Shown here: positions 33,369 to 41,409 of the stretch, piece after piece
How positions within the stretch are numbered: the first letter of the stretch is position 1
Layout: the number at the start of each line of letters is the position of its first letter
Assembly: GCA_947169105.1 (NCBI GenBank)
Contig: CAMVOL010000002.1
Location: 1 to 64,000 of the forward strand
DNA length: 64,000 nucleotides
Direction: 5' to 3'
DNA from: an uncultured Bacteroidales bacterium
GTDB lineage: Bacteria > Bacteroidota > Bacteroidia > Bacteroidales > WCHB1-69
The notes under the pieces: model-generated
Told to the model about the DNA's origin: nothing
Databases searched by the model: none
The model's input: the letters and a program-made list of their open reading frames with translations, nothing else
Position numbers and translations under genes: made by a program

Positions 33369-35397
33369 AAAACCGTAGGATGGCGATTTCGGCGGCGAGG
33401 CAGAGCAGCGCCATCAGGACGAACCAGCGCCAGAGCGCGTGCCCGTGCAGCGTTTCCGCCACGTTCTGGGTGATATCCTTCGCGGCTGCGTCAATCAGTT
33501 CGATATGGGAAGAATCACCCTGCGCTTTGATGAACTCCTCGATTTCCTCTTCGGTATAGTACTTGAGTTGCGATTCACGGCGGTCGTAGTTGAAAGCCAC
33601 AGCGGTTTGCGGCACATTGTCCAACAGCACGTCATAGATGCCGGCTTCGTCCAACTGGTCATTGAAATAGAGCATCGTCTCGTTACCAAGGTTGCGTTGC
33701 TCCGGAATATACTCACTTTCACCACCTTGCAGTTTCAGACGGAGCACATCCTCCTTGCCTTCCATGCTCTTGGACACCGCCTGCGAGTGGTTCTTTCCGA
33801 TGATGTTGTACAGCTGTTGCTGCATCACGCTACGGATGCCGATATTGTGCATCGGGATGAAGAACAAGGCGTGCTTGTGGATGTTGCCAAAATCGTCGTT
33901 GGCCGCCACCGCCGAAAGAATGACGCGGCCGTTGCCTGCATTGTTCACGAACAGAGCCGGTTGCGAATTCTCGAACGTCATCACCGCCTCATCCACATGC
34001 GGATTGGCAAACGTAAAGTACTGTTTGGCCGTCGGGAAGTCCAACCGCTCGCCGCTACCTTGCAAACTCCCTTTGAAGTAGGCACTTTCGGTGTTGATAC
34101 TTCCGATTTTCAGTTCCTGCGTCACCAAATTGCCAAATTGGGAGCAGTTGAGATTGCCCAAAAAGCTATTCCAAGAACCGTAATCCATTTTGGCAGAAGG
34201 AAATATCAAAAGTGTTCCGCCATTGTTCACATACTTGTTCAGCTCGTCGGCAAGGCCGGAAGAGATGCTCTCCACTTCGCTCATCACAATGAGGGAATTT
34301 TTCTTGAAACCGTCATAGTCGATTTTGCCGGCGGGCATCATTTTGCAAGAAAAGACAGAATCCTTGGCGTAAAGTGCTGTCAAGTAGTGGTTTGGCTTGT
34401 CCTGATAGATGATGGTGACGTTGGTGGCGTCAGAAACATTGTAGGTAAAAAAGAGGCGGTTATCAAACGTAATGGGCACATCTTCCACCTCAAGGTAGGC
34501 GCACTGGATGCCCGAACTCGTTAGCGTATAGTTGAGCTGGTGGTCGGCGTAGCTGTCGGCGGCGATGTCAATGGCGGCCATTGCCTTCTGCTCGCCGTTG
34601 ACATAAAGCTTCATCGGCAGCTTCACCACGTCGCCGTCACCGCAGTTACGTACCCGCACAGTGAGCGTAACCTGCTGTCCTTCACGGAAAACGGGCGACA
34701 GGAACCAGCAACTGTCGATGGACACATTGCTCGTCTCTTTTGCAGGCATATTGATGAGGAACGTGGAACCTTTGTCTTCCCTTTTATATTGGGTAAAATC
34801 AAAATTATTCTTCTGGAAATCAGATATATAATAATGGAAAAGATTCCGTTTGTCCGATTCGTCACCGGCATTTTTCTCAAAGGTGAGAAGGTCGGACCAT
34901 GACCTGCTGTTGGGGGAAGTGGTCCAATTGTCCAAAACTTTGAGAGCCTCCTCCTTGTTCAGCCGTCGCGCCTGCTGGGCGGTGAAGTCGTTATTGTAAA
35001 GGATGAATTCGTCGGTATATTGGAAATTATTGATGATTTTGCGGGCATTACCGACGCCGTCGTAAAAGAGGGTGCCTTCCGGCGTGTTGCCGTCCATCGA
35101 GAAGGAGTTATCGACATAGATAGTGACCAAGTTGCCGCTTTTGCTGTTCTGTGAGTGGGTGGGAATGTAGGGCTGGGCGAAGGCAAAGACGAGGGAGGCA
35201 ATCGCTAAAATACGGAGGCCGAGGACAATCAGATGCTTCAATTGCGACTCCCGTTTCGTCTTTTCGGCGATGTCCTGCAGCATCTTCACATTAGAGAAAT
35301 AGTAAGTCTTGTACCTTCTGAAATTGAAAAGGTGGATGAGGATGGGCACCAAGATGGCCACGAGGCCGATAAGAAGCAGCGGTTGGTTGAAATGCAT
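33361..35397 (-). CDS. BatA-type membrane protein with vWA-like domain
   Basis: A 678-residue protein. Two N-terminal membrane segments with LLIGLVAILVPILIHLFNFRR match the BatA N-terminal double-transmembrane domain (TIGR02226 type) common in Bacteroidota. A vWA-like segment, TIYVDNSFSMDGN, carries the DxSxS metal site in slightly altered form. A long periplasmic region follows, and a last membrane segment lies near the C-terminus (WRWFVLMALLCLAAEIAILRF). Bat proteins are linked to envelope stress and oxygen tolerance. A lipoprotein gene lies 6 bases upstream in the same operon. The stop lies in a heptamer array. Confidence 0.82.
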   Translation of the reverse strand: MHFNQPLLLIGLVAILVPILIHLFNFRRYKTYYFSNVKMLQDIAEKTKRESQLKHLIVLGLRILAIASLVFAFAQPYIPTHSQNSKSGNLVTIYVDNSFSMDGNTPEGTLFYDGVGNARKIINNFQYTDEFILYNNDFTAQQARRLNKEEALKVLDNWTTSPNSRSWSDLLTFEKNAGDESDKRNLFHYYISDFQKNNFDFTQYKREDKGSTFLINMPAKETSNVSIDSCWFLSPVFREGQQVTLTVRVRNCGDGDVVKLPMKLYVNGEQKAMAAIDIAADSYADHQLNYTLTSSGIQCAYLEVEDVPITFDNRLFFTYNVSDATNVTIIYQDKPNHYLTALYAKDSVFSCKMMPAGKIDYDGFKKNSLIVMSEVESISSGLADELNKYVNNGGTLLIFPSAKMDYGSWNSFLGNLNCSQFGNLVTQELKIGSINTESAYFKGSLQGSGERLDFPTAKQYFTFANPHVDEAVMTFENSQPALFVNNAGNGRVILSAVAANDDFGNIHKHALFFIPMHNIGIRSVMQQQLYNIIGKNHSQAVSKSMEGKEDVLRLKLQGGESEYIPEQRNLGNETMLYFNDQLDEAGIYDVLLDNVPQTAVAFNYDRRESQLKYYTEEEIEEFIKAQGDSSHIELIDAAAKDITQNVAETLHGHALWRWFVLMALLCLAAEIAILRFWK

Positions 35398-35403
35398 AGC
35401 AGA

Positions 35404-35958
35404 CTAATTTGAAGTGAGCAGGTCCTCCTCGTCGGGATTGGAAGTGGGGGTAAATTCTTCGGTTACAAATTCTGTGCCGTTGTGGAAAAGCCGCAATGTT
35501 TGTTCCTCACGTCTAATATACAACACTTTGTATCCGTTGACAAGAGTGTCGGGGCCAAGATAGCTGTCGGTTTGCCCTTCCGTAGTGAAGAGGATGCGGA
35601 AGCCGTCGGCATCGCGGGTACAGATGAAGATGTTGTTGTTGCCGGACGAGCCGGTCTCGAACGACACCTCCGTGAAAAATACGCCCGATGTCGAATCCTG
35701 CAGGTAGTCCTGACTGATGAAGCAGTCCTCGGAAAGGCAGTCAAAGGTGTAGAGCCCGTCGTTGCTGTGTTCGCAGACAATGGCCTCGAGGGGGATGATG
35801 TTGCTGTCGAGGTAGAACCGCATCAGCTGGTCCACAAGGACGGAGTCGGCGGGATCGAAAGAGAGGAGTTTTGCCGGAGCTTCCGTCTTCGGGCGGCAGG
35901 CACAGAAGAGGGCGGTCAAAACAACAGCGGTGATGATGAGAAATTTACGGAATATCAT
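35404..35958 (-). CDS. Hypothetical lipoprotein upstream of the BatA-like gene
   Basis: A 184-residue protein with a lipoprotein signal ending LTALFCAC, Cys21 being the probable lipidation site. The mature part is acidic and has a few further cysteines (CEHS, CLSEDC). No family recognised. It ends 6 bases before the BatA-like gene, so both are probably one transcript. Upstream lies a repeat-rich spacer with no clear TAnnTTTG box. Confidence 0.7.
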   Translation of the reverse strand: MIFRKFLIITAVVLTALFCACRPKTEAPAKLLSFDPADSVLVDQLMRFYLDSNIIPLEAIVCEHSNDGLYTFDCLSEDCFISQDYLQDSTSGVFFTEVSFETGSSGNNNIFICTRDADGFRILFTTEGQTDSYLGPDTLVNGYKVLYIRREEQTLRLFHNGTEFVTEEFTPTSNPDEEDLLTSN

Positions 35959-36034
35959 TTTGGTTATGCGTATGTAATTTGATAGATTTGAAGATTCGAT
36001 AGATTTGAAAGATTCAAAAGATTCTATATACTTT

Positions 36035-36090
36035 CAACTTTCAATTTTCAACTTTCAATTTTCAACTTTCAATTTTCAATTTTCAATTTA
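36035..36090. repeat. CAACTTT/CAATTTT heptamer array at a stop codon
   Basis: Eight heptamers, alternating CAACTTT and CAATTTT and ending CAATTTA. The last unit contains the stop codon of the nucleoside phosphorylase gene (36088-36090). GATAGATTTGAA-type repeats precede it from about 35979. Confidence 0.85.
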
Positions 36091-36951
36091 GAAGATGCGG
36101 TCGAGGACGGTTTGGATGAGGTTGTCCATTTCTTTGTGGTAGTCGCTGGCGAAGTCGTGGGTGACGCGGTTGGCGATGGCGAGGCAGACGGTGAAGAGAT
36201 TGTGGCCGAAGATCTGGCCGAAGCCGTAGAGTGCGGAGGTCTCCATCTCGAGGTTGGTGATGCGGTGTCCGTTATAGTTGAAGCTGTCGATGCGGCTGTT
36301 GAGGTCGGGGAACTGGAGCTGGGCGCGGACATTGCGGCCTTGGGGACCGAAGAAGCCGGGGGCGCTGGCGGTGATGCCGTGCACCATGTCGAAGCCGATG
36401 CGGTCGAGCAGCTCCTTGCTTCCGGCGGCGCAGTAGGGGTAGGGGAGTTTCTCGCCCCAACCGGTGTGTTTCACGAACGCCTCCACGATGGCCTCGTCGA
36501 AGCCAGGGCCGTGCTGGTAGAAGTGCATCAGTCCGTCGAATCCAAAGCCGTATTCGGAGGCGATGGGCGACAGGACGGGAATGTCGGGCTGCAGGGCGCC
36601 GCAGGTGCCGATACGCACGATGTTGAGGGTGCGGTGTTCCGGCTTCACCTCCATTGTCTTGAGGTCGATATTGGCGAGAGCATCCAGCTCGTTCATCACG
36701 ATGTCAATATTGTCGGTGCCCATGCCGGTGGAGAGGGCGCTGATGCGTTTTCCGCGCAGGGTGCCGGTGTGGGTCACGAGTTCGCGGTTCTGCCGGCGGA
36801 TTTCGACGGTGTCGAAGCGGCGGGAGATGTTCTCCACACGTCCGGGATCGCCCACCACGATGATATGGTCAGCAATTTCTTCGGGATGAAGGCCGAGGTG
36901 GTATATCTGCCCTCCGGGCTGCAATGGAAGTTCTGAGGCGGGGATTTTCAT
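36088..36951 (-). CDS. Nucleoside phosphorylase (PNP/UDP family)
   Basis: A 287-residue enzyme of the NP-I family, which splits nucleosides with phosphate to base plus ribose-1-phosphate. Phosphate-binding VVGDPGRVE, a STGMGTDNIDIVMNEL stretch and the purine/pyrimidine-site EMETSALYGFG are visible. Sequence style resembles uridine phosphorylase-like proteins of Bacteroidota, but base preference cannot be assigned. The ATG at 36951 (MKIPASELPLQPGG) is preferred; the promoter-like TACTTTTG lies about 68 bases upstream. Confidence 0.88.
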   Translation of the reverse strand: MKIPASELPLQPGGQIYHLGLHPEEIADHIIVVGDPGRVENISRRFDTVEIRRQNRELVTHTGTLRGKRISALSTGMGTDNIDIVMNELDALANIDLKTMEVKPEHRTLNIVRIGTCGALQPDIPVLSPIASEYGFGFDGLMHFYQHGPGFDEAIVEAFVKHTGWGEKLPYPYCAAGSKELLDRIGFDMVHGITASAPGFFGPQGRNVRAQLQFPDLNSRIDSFNYNGHRITNLEMETSALYGFGQIFGHNLFTVCLAIANRVTHDFASDYHKEMDNLIQTVLDRIF

Positions 36952-37018
36952 GGTATTTTTATTTAAAGATTTAATATTCAATAATTTACTATAAAATAAT
37001 TTGTTTAAAAAAGGAGAG

Positions 37019-37026
37019 CAAAAGTA
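37019..37026 (-). promoter_or_regulatory. Promoter -7 box for the nucleoside phosphorylase
   Basis: TACTTTTG on the minus strand, giving a leader of roughly 60 bases before the ATG at 36951. Confidence 0.55.
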
Positions 37027-37040
37027 CGGAATTTTCGGTC

Positions 37041-37304
37041 TCAAACATGGATTAATGATTCTCCAAAAAAGGTTGAAAGTTGTGAAAGTGTTCTTATAGT
37101 GAAATTGTGTTGTCCACTGAGCCATTTTGTAACTTCACTTGGCTGTTTTCCAAGTGCTTGTGCGAATTCAACCTTAGAAAGACCCCGCTGTATCATTAAA
37201 TCATAGATGCGATTGGAGATAGCGATTTCCAGATCCACCTCTATTTGAATGCAGGGGGGCACTGCTTCGGCCATCTTTTTGAAAGAATCTTCGATTGTTT
37301 TCAT
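37041..37304 (-). CDS. XRE-family helix-turn-helix antitoxin
   Basis: An 87-residue protein whose C-terminal half is an HTH of the Xre/Cro type (GLSKVEFAQALGKQPSEVTKWLSG). It overlaps the end of the upstream toxin-like gene by 4 bases (ATGA). Toxin-first order is typical of HigBA-like modules, in which the antitoxin binds the toxin and represses the shared promoter at 37799. Confidence 0.8.
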   Translation of the reverse strand: MKTIEDSFKKMAEAVPPCIQIEVDLEIAISNRIYDLMIQRGLSKVEFAQALGKQPSEVTKWLSGQHNFTIRTLSQLSTFFGESLIHV

Positions 37305-37771
37305 ATATCAAAAGTGTTGTCTATTTCAATTTTATTCTCTGTAATGGATATTACGCCTTTTTCAATCCCTTCCTTAATTAGCTTGTCAAAATTTTGTAAG
37401 GTTAAAACAAATCCATTTAATTCACTATTTTCTTGATATGTTTTTGTGTCCTTCACGCCGCCATTTCCCAAAATCAATATTTTATCGGAAAGCCGCAAAC
37501 AATACAAACGTAATTTTGATTTGACAACAGGTAATGCAACGACATGATCGTTCATTTTTCCTTCAGGCCTGAAATATCTCTCTAATGCACCAAAGTCAGC
37601 AATCCTATTGATGAAGCCCACAATGCGCATCAAATCAGGATTAAAGCTGACATCATCTTTGAATTTGTTATAAAACCGTACAAATTCACTTTCATCATTC
37701 GAAAGAAACTGAATGGTATATAATGTGCAATTCTTTGTTTCGTTCACTAAAATCAATTCCGCCTCGCTCAT
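37301..37771 (-). CDS. RelE/HigB-like toxin candidate
   Basis: A 156-residue AT-rich gene. The segment KLRLYCLRLSDKILILGNGG followed by KTYQEN resembles the core strands of Gp49/RelE-like toxins, which cut mRNA at the ribosome. It is longer than usual RelE toxins, with a C-terminal extension of about 50 residues. Position upstream of, and overlapping, an XRE antitoxin gene supports a type II toxin-antitoxin pair. Low GC compared with its neighbours suggests acquisition. The toxin call is moderate. Confidence 0.6.
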   Translation of the reverse strand: MSEAELILVNETKNCTLYTIQFLSNDESEFVRFYNKFKDDVSFNPDLMRIVGFINRIADFGALERYFRPEGKMNDHVVALPVVKSKLRLYCLRLSDKILILGNGGVKDTKTYQENSELNGFVLTLQNFDKLIKEGIEKGVISITENKIEIDNTFDI

Positions 37772-37798
37772 ATTATTATGTCATTTTAATTTCGGCGG

Positions 37799-37806
37799 CA
37801 AAGATA
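37799..37806 (-). promoter_or_regulatory. Promoter -7 box for the toxin-antitoxin pair
   Basis: TATCTTTG followed by CCGCC on the minus strand, 28 bases before the toxin ATG at 37771. Confidence 0.65.
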
Positions 37807-37814
37807 CAAAAATT

Positions 37815-38354
37815 TTATTTATAAGTGAAATACTCTTTCCCCTCTTCCGTCGGTGCCGACAGCACGAAGTGGATATAGGGGAGGGCGAGGGTGAGCCGCG
37901 CGCCCCAGCCCGTCTGGAAGTAGTAGCGGCAGTTGGCCACCGCATTCTCCTTCGCCGCCGTGCTCTCCTTGGCGTACAGCAGGATGAAGTCCTTGAGGTC
38001 GGTGTATATGTCGGCCAGCAGCTCCGACAGGGCGACGGGCACGGCGGTGAGGTCGTCGTTGGCGAGGTCAACCGTGGAGAAGTAGTCGCGGTCGCCGAGG
38101 ATGGCGGCGATGCGCACCCGCACGGTTTCGTACTCCTCCTCCGTCACGAAGCGCTCGTTGGCGGAATCGTCCTCCGCCTCCACCGTCGGAAACAGGCTTC
38201 CCTTGAGGTAGAGCGCCGGCAGGATTTTCTGGAGGAAGTCGAACGCCTCCGGCAGCTCATAGTTCTGTATCTCGTTGATGAACCGGCAGTACTCCATCGC
38301 TACCGCCAGCATCTCCATCACGGGTTTTGATTGGATGGTCTCGAATTTTTCCAT
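37815..38354 (-). CDS. DUF5063 family protein
   Basis: A 179-residue soluble, helical, acidic protein. Its pattern (YCRFINEIQNYELPEAFDFLQKILPALYLKGSLFP ... WGARLTLALPYIHFVL) matches what I recall of DUF5063, a Bacteroidota family of unknown function. The start chosen is the ATG at 38354; a TTG two codons upstream is less likely. A terminator-like hairpin for the preceding lipoprotein gene lies just upstream at 38376-38405. Confidence 0.75.
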   Translation of the reverse strand: MEKFETIQSKPVMEMLAVAMEYCRFINEIQNYELPEAFDFLQKILPALYLKGSLFPTVEAEDDSANERFVTEEEYETVRVRIAAILGDRDYFSTVDLANDDLTAVPVALSELLADIYTDLKDFILLYAKESTAAKENAVANCRYYFQTGWGARLTLALPYIHFVLSAPTEEGKEYFTYK

Positions 38355-38375
38355 TTTCAAAAGGTATATCTACCA

Positions 38376-38405
38376 AAAAAGGCCATCTGGAAAGACAGCC
38401 TTTTT
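38376..38405 (-). terminator. Terminator after the 104-residue lipoprotein gene
   Basis: AAAAAGGC pairs with GCCTTTTT around an inner TCT/AGA stem with a GGAA loop; flanking A/T runs let it work on either strand. Confidence 0.7.
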
Positions 38406-38428
38406 GTAATGGTAAGTGGGTAAAATGC

Positions 38429-38743
38429 TTATTTCTTTGATTTTTTCTCTTTCTTTTCCCAAGAGCAGGTGAAAGAGGTCACTTGGGTGGAGGTGGTGTC
38501 GGAACCGTTGAGGTCCTCGCACTCCTGCTTGTCATAGATATTGCCGCCATGATAGTACTCTTCGGTGGTGGAAGAGGCCGTTGAGGACGGAGTGACCGTT
38601 CCTGTGGTGTCGGAAGTGGCGGTGGTGTCAACCGTAGTGGTGTAGGTGGTGACGCTACGGGTGCAGACGCACTCCTTGTTGCAGGAAATCATCATAACTG
38701 CAACGAATGCGAGCGAAAGGCAAAGACAAATAACTTTTTTCAT
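38429..38743 (-). CDS. Small cysteine-rich lipoprotein with Thr/Ser-rich insert
   Basis: A 104-residue lipoprotein: signal peptide ending VMMISC (Cys21), then NKECVCTRS, a long Thr/Ser-rich low-complexity insert, a [DE]C motif (KQECEDLN), a final cysteine (FTCSW) and a Lys-rich tail. It shares the SC-x2-ECxCT signature and cysteine order with the lipoproteins at 2778 and 39424, so it is the expanded member of a small family. Function unknown. Confidence 0.7.
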   Translation of the reverse strand: MKKVICLCLSLAFVAVMMISCNKECVCTRSVTTYTTTVDTTATSDTTGTVTPSSTASSTTEEYYHGGNIYDKQECEDLNGSDTTSTQVTSFTCSWEKKEKKSKK

Positions 38744-38812
38744 GTTTATAAATTTTAATTGATTATACGAATGAAAGTTGCATACGCAACGATAGTTTAC
38801 AAAAATCGGCGG

Positions 38813-38820
38813 CAAAAGTA
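38813..38820 (-). promoter_or_regulatory. Promoter -7 box for the 104-residue lipoprotein
   Basis: TACTTTTG followed by CCGCC on the minus strand, about 70 bases before the ATG at 38743. Confidence 0.6.
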
Positions 38821-38900
38821 CCACTTATTTCGTTACAAACCACACAATTTTTGCAAAAAAATCATAAAGAATATTTTTCAATTACAGAAACGGCCACCAC

Positions 38901-39377
38901 CTATTCTTTGGTCCAAGTCATGGTGCGTCCGAAGGCTGGAATGCCGACATAGCCCCTTATTTTCAGTATTTTATCGCCATTAAACCACATTTTGCATTTG
39001 TAGGTTTTCCCGTGGACGGGGTCGTAAATGGTGCCGTCCACCCATTCTTTTTTGGCCGCGTCGTAGCGAAAATGCGACAACATTTGGATCTGGTCGGCGG
39101 GCGTGTTGCGCTTTTCGGGGTCGGGATTCATGATGTCGCGTTTGGGGGTGCCGTCCTTGAATGTCGGATTTTTCACCCACACCATGCGTCCGGCGTAAGT
39201 GCCGGCAGTGGTCTTGTATATCTTGATTTTGGCCTCCTCCGGTGACTGGTCGTCCTTCACGTAGTAGATGCCGATGATTTTGTCGGCGGGATCCTGTGCG
39301 CGGAGGCAGGCTATGGAGATACAGGAAACCAGCAATAGCGCAAAAAGGATGCGGATTTTCGTATAAATCATCATCAT
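38901..39377 (-). CDS. DUF2147 family secreted protein
   Basis: A 158-residue protein with an N-terminal hydrophobic signal ending near CLRAQ. The segments IIGIYYVKDD, GRMVWVKNP and GYVGIPAFGRTMTWTK match the DUF2147 family, lipocalin-like envelope proteins of unknown function. Three consecutive ATG codons lie at 39371-39377; the first is used here. It sits between two small lipoprotein genes on the same strand. Confidence 0.82.
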   Translation of the reverse strand: MMMIYTKIRILFALLLVSCISIACLRAQDPADKIIGIYYVKDDQSPEEAKIKIYKTTAGTYAGRMVWVKNPTFKDGTPKRDIMNPDPEKRNTPADQIQMLSHFRYDAAKKEWVDGTIYDPVHGKTYKCKMWFNGDKILKIRGYVGIPAFGRTMTWTKE

Positions 39378-39423
39378 TGCGTTTTTTTGAGGAAGCCGTG
39401 TTCCGGCAGTTACCACCAATCGG

Positions 39424-39654
39424 TTATTTTTCAAGCTGGCAGTTCAGGGTGCGGCTCACTCCGTCGCCGTCCACCACATTGCCGGTATATTCTTGACAGT
39501 CTTTTTCATCCATCTTGCCCATTTCGTAGGCTTTGGTGTCAATCGTGGTGGGGGTGGTACGGGTGACTGTGCAGATACACTCCTTCTTCATGCAGGAAGT
39601 AAAGCAACAGGCGAACAAAAACAAACCAACTGCGGAAATCAAATACTTTTTCAT
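39424..39654 (-). CDS. Small cysteine-rich lipoprotein, third family member
   Basis: A 76-residue lipoprotein with signal MKKYLISAVGLFLFACCFTSC, then MKKECICTVT, a DCQEY motif and a final cysteine near the end (LNCQLEK). Same cysteine layout as the proteins at 2778 and 38429. The ATG at 39654 lies 30 bases after a -7 box at 39684-39691. Function unknown. Confidence 0.72.
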   Translation of the reverse strand: MKKYLISAVGLFLFACCFTSCMKKECICTVTRTTPTTIDTKAYEMGKMDEKDCQEYTGNVVDGDGVSRTLNCQLEK

Positions 39655-39683
39655 AATGGTTTCTTTCTTATAAAACAAGGCGG

Positions 39684-39691
39684 CAAAAATA
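39684..39691 (-). promoter_or_regulatory. Promoter -7 box for the third small lipoprotein
   Basis: TATTTTTG followed by CCGCC on the minus strand. Confidence 0.6.
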
Positions 39692-39702
39692 CAAATAAAT
39701 TG

Positions 39703-39730
39703 AGAATTGAAAACGGAAAATTGAAAACTA
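39703..39730. repeat. AAAATTG/AAAACGG heptamer array at tdk stop
   Basis: Units AGAATTG, AAAACGG, AAAATTG, AAAACTA (28 bp). The tdk stop codon (39728-39730 on the minus strand) is inside the last unit. Confidence 0.8.
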
Positions 39731-40327
39731 CTTGGTTTCTGACGAACTTGCCACCGCTTCGTTGTAGCAATGGCGGCAGAGGGGTTCGTAGCTGTCCTTT
39801 TCGCCCAAAAGTACCTGCCGGTCGCTGGGCACGAGACGGTGGGAGAATTGTGCCAGATCACCGCACTTCACGCAGATGGCGTGCGTTTTGGTGACATATT
39901 CGGCCACGGCCAACAATTTCGGCATACAACCGAACGGTTTGCCCAAATAGTCCATGTCCAAACCTGCCACAATCACACGTATTCCGTTGTTTGCCAGCTG
40001 GTTGCACACATCAATAATTCCATCGTCGAAAAACTGCACCTCATCGATGCCAACCACCTCAACAGTGTCCATATTTACATACAGGAGGATTTCCGCCGAG
40101 TTGTGCACCGGCGTGGACTGCATCGAGTTCGCGTCGTGCGACACCACCTCCTCCTCATCGTAGCGGACGTCAATGGCGGGTTTGAACAGCTCCACCTGCT
40201 GGTTGGCGAAGGTGGCGCGCTTGATGCGTCGCAATAATTCTTCCGTTTTCCCCGAAAACATGGAGCCGCAAACCACTTCTATCCATCCTCTTTTTAGATT
40301 CCGGTTCGCTTTATTTTCTAAGAACAT
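39728..40327 (-). CDS. tdk: Thymidine kinase (type II)
   Basis: A 199-residue enzyme phosphorylating thymidine to dTMP in nucleotide salvage. P-loop [15 protein letters not shown], a DEVQFFDD Walker B-like motif, the LASSO-type region near [15 protein letters not shown] and zinc cysteines CVKCG and CRHC are all present. Length is normal for the TK1-like family. It is divergent from the Pro/Glu-rich gene at 40423. Confidence 0.96.
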   Translation of the reverse strand: MFLENKANRNLKRGWIEVVCGSMFSGKTEELLRRIKRATFANQQVELFKPAIDVRYDEEEVVSHDANSMQSTPVHNSAEILLYVNMDTVEVVGIDEVQFFDDGIIDVCNQLANNGIRVIVAGLDMDYLGKPFGCMPKLLAVAEYVTKTHAICVKCGDLAQFSHRLVPSDRQVLLGEKDSYEPLCRHCYNEAVASSSETK

Positions 40328-40334
40328 TTTTAGG

Positions 40335-40365
40335 TTTATTAATAGAAAAAAATGTTGTACTTTTG
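40335..40365 (+). promoter_or_regulatory. Promoter upstream of the Pro/Glu-repeat gene
   Basis: TTTA at 40335 (one mismatch to TTTG), 19 bases, then TACTTTTG at 40358-40365; start of transcription near 40372, 50 bases before the ATG. Confidence 0.65.
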
Positions 40366-40422
40366 ACCGCTTTTTGCGGAAGGCAAATTTAGAAAAACTT
40401 TAATTGCAAAACACCCTGTCAA

Positions 40423-41382
40423 ATGAATAATTTTGAACAAGATGCGCCCTTGCGTGACGAACTTCAACAAATTGTTGAAAATCTGAATTTTATTCTTGAA
40501 ACCACCAAAAATATCTCTCCGATAGAACGGGACATCATTCTCCAGCACCTGCGCGACGCCTACCTTGCGGTGCTGAAACTCCGTACGGAAAGCATTATCG
40601 AACCCGCGCCCGTCGTTGCACCCGAACCCGTCAAAATGCCCGAACCAGTCGTAGAACCTGTGATAGTCGCCGAGCCGAAGCCTATCGCCAAACCGGAGCC
40701 GATTGTTGAACCCGAACAGGTCATCGAACCGGAACCAGAGCCGATGCTCAAGCCGGAGCCAGTTTTCGACACCGCTTTCGGCCCGGAGACGGAACCGATT
40801 ACGGAGCCCGAACCATTCGTTGAGCCCGAACCCGAACCGGTCGTAGAACCCGAACCGATTGCCGCGCCCGAACCGTTCGTTGAGCCCGAACCCGTTATCG
40901 AGCCCGAACCAATCGTTGCGCCAGAGCCGGAGCCTGCCGATGACATCCTTGATTTCCTATCGAAGCCGGTGGAGACACCCGCGCCCCGTAAGGAAGCCCA
41001 TCCCACACCGGTCATCCCCGTTCCGGAACCCTCCCTCTTCCCCGAAGAGCCGTCCACTCCCGCCAAGCCGGAACCGCGCCGCTCGCTCAACGACGTGCTG
41101 ATGGAACAGAAAGAGGACCACTCCATCGCCAGCAGCTTCCAGAACAGTCGGGTACACGACCTTGCCAAATCTATCAACATCAATGACAAATTCTTGTTTA
41201 TCAAAGAATTGTTCCGTGGAAAAGGGGAAGAATTCGGTATGGCCATCCAGAAACTGAACCGCTGCGAGAGCATTGAGGAGGCCTTCAACGAAATTGACAT
41301 TATGAAGAAATTCTATTTCTGGGACACCTCCGCACCCGCCTATCTTACTCTGTGCGACTTGGTCAGAAGAAAATTTCTGTAG
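40423..41382 (+). CDS. Pro/Glu-repeat protein with conserved C-terminal domain
   Basis: A 319-residue protein without signal peptide or membrane segment. Residues 1-55 are helical; about 60-180 is a low-complexity EPxPVVEPEP repeat, likely an extended rod; the C-terminal 90 residues ([20 protein letters not shown] ... FYFWD) match a Bacteroidota-specific domain I recall without a known function. A repeat-spaced rod linking two small domains suggests a scaffold or adaptor. The next gene, a barrel, begins 27 bases downstream. Confidence 0.75.
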   Translation: MNNFEQDAPLRDELQQIVENLNFILETTKNISPIERDIILQHLRDAYLAVLKLRTESIIEPAPVVAPEPVKMPEPVVEPVIVAEPKPIAKPEPIVEPEQVIEPEPEPMLKPEPVFDTAFGPETEPITEPEPFVEPEPEPVVEPEPIAAPEPFVEPEPVIEPEPIVAPEPEPADDILDFLSKPVETPAPRKEAHPTPVIPVPEPSLFPEEPSTPAKPEPRRSLNDVLMEQKEDHSIASSFQNSRVHDLAKSININDKFLFIKELFRGKGEEFGMAIQKLNRCESIEEAFNEIDIMKKFYFWDTSAPAYLTLCDLVRRKFL

Positions 41383-41409
41383 TCTTTTCCTATACGCAAA
41401 TTGCTGATT

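Noticed and set aside
40600..41000. Repetitive DNA resembling a CRISPR array
   Set aside because: The repeats are in-frame EPxP codons in a protein gene, with no constant spacer length.
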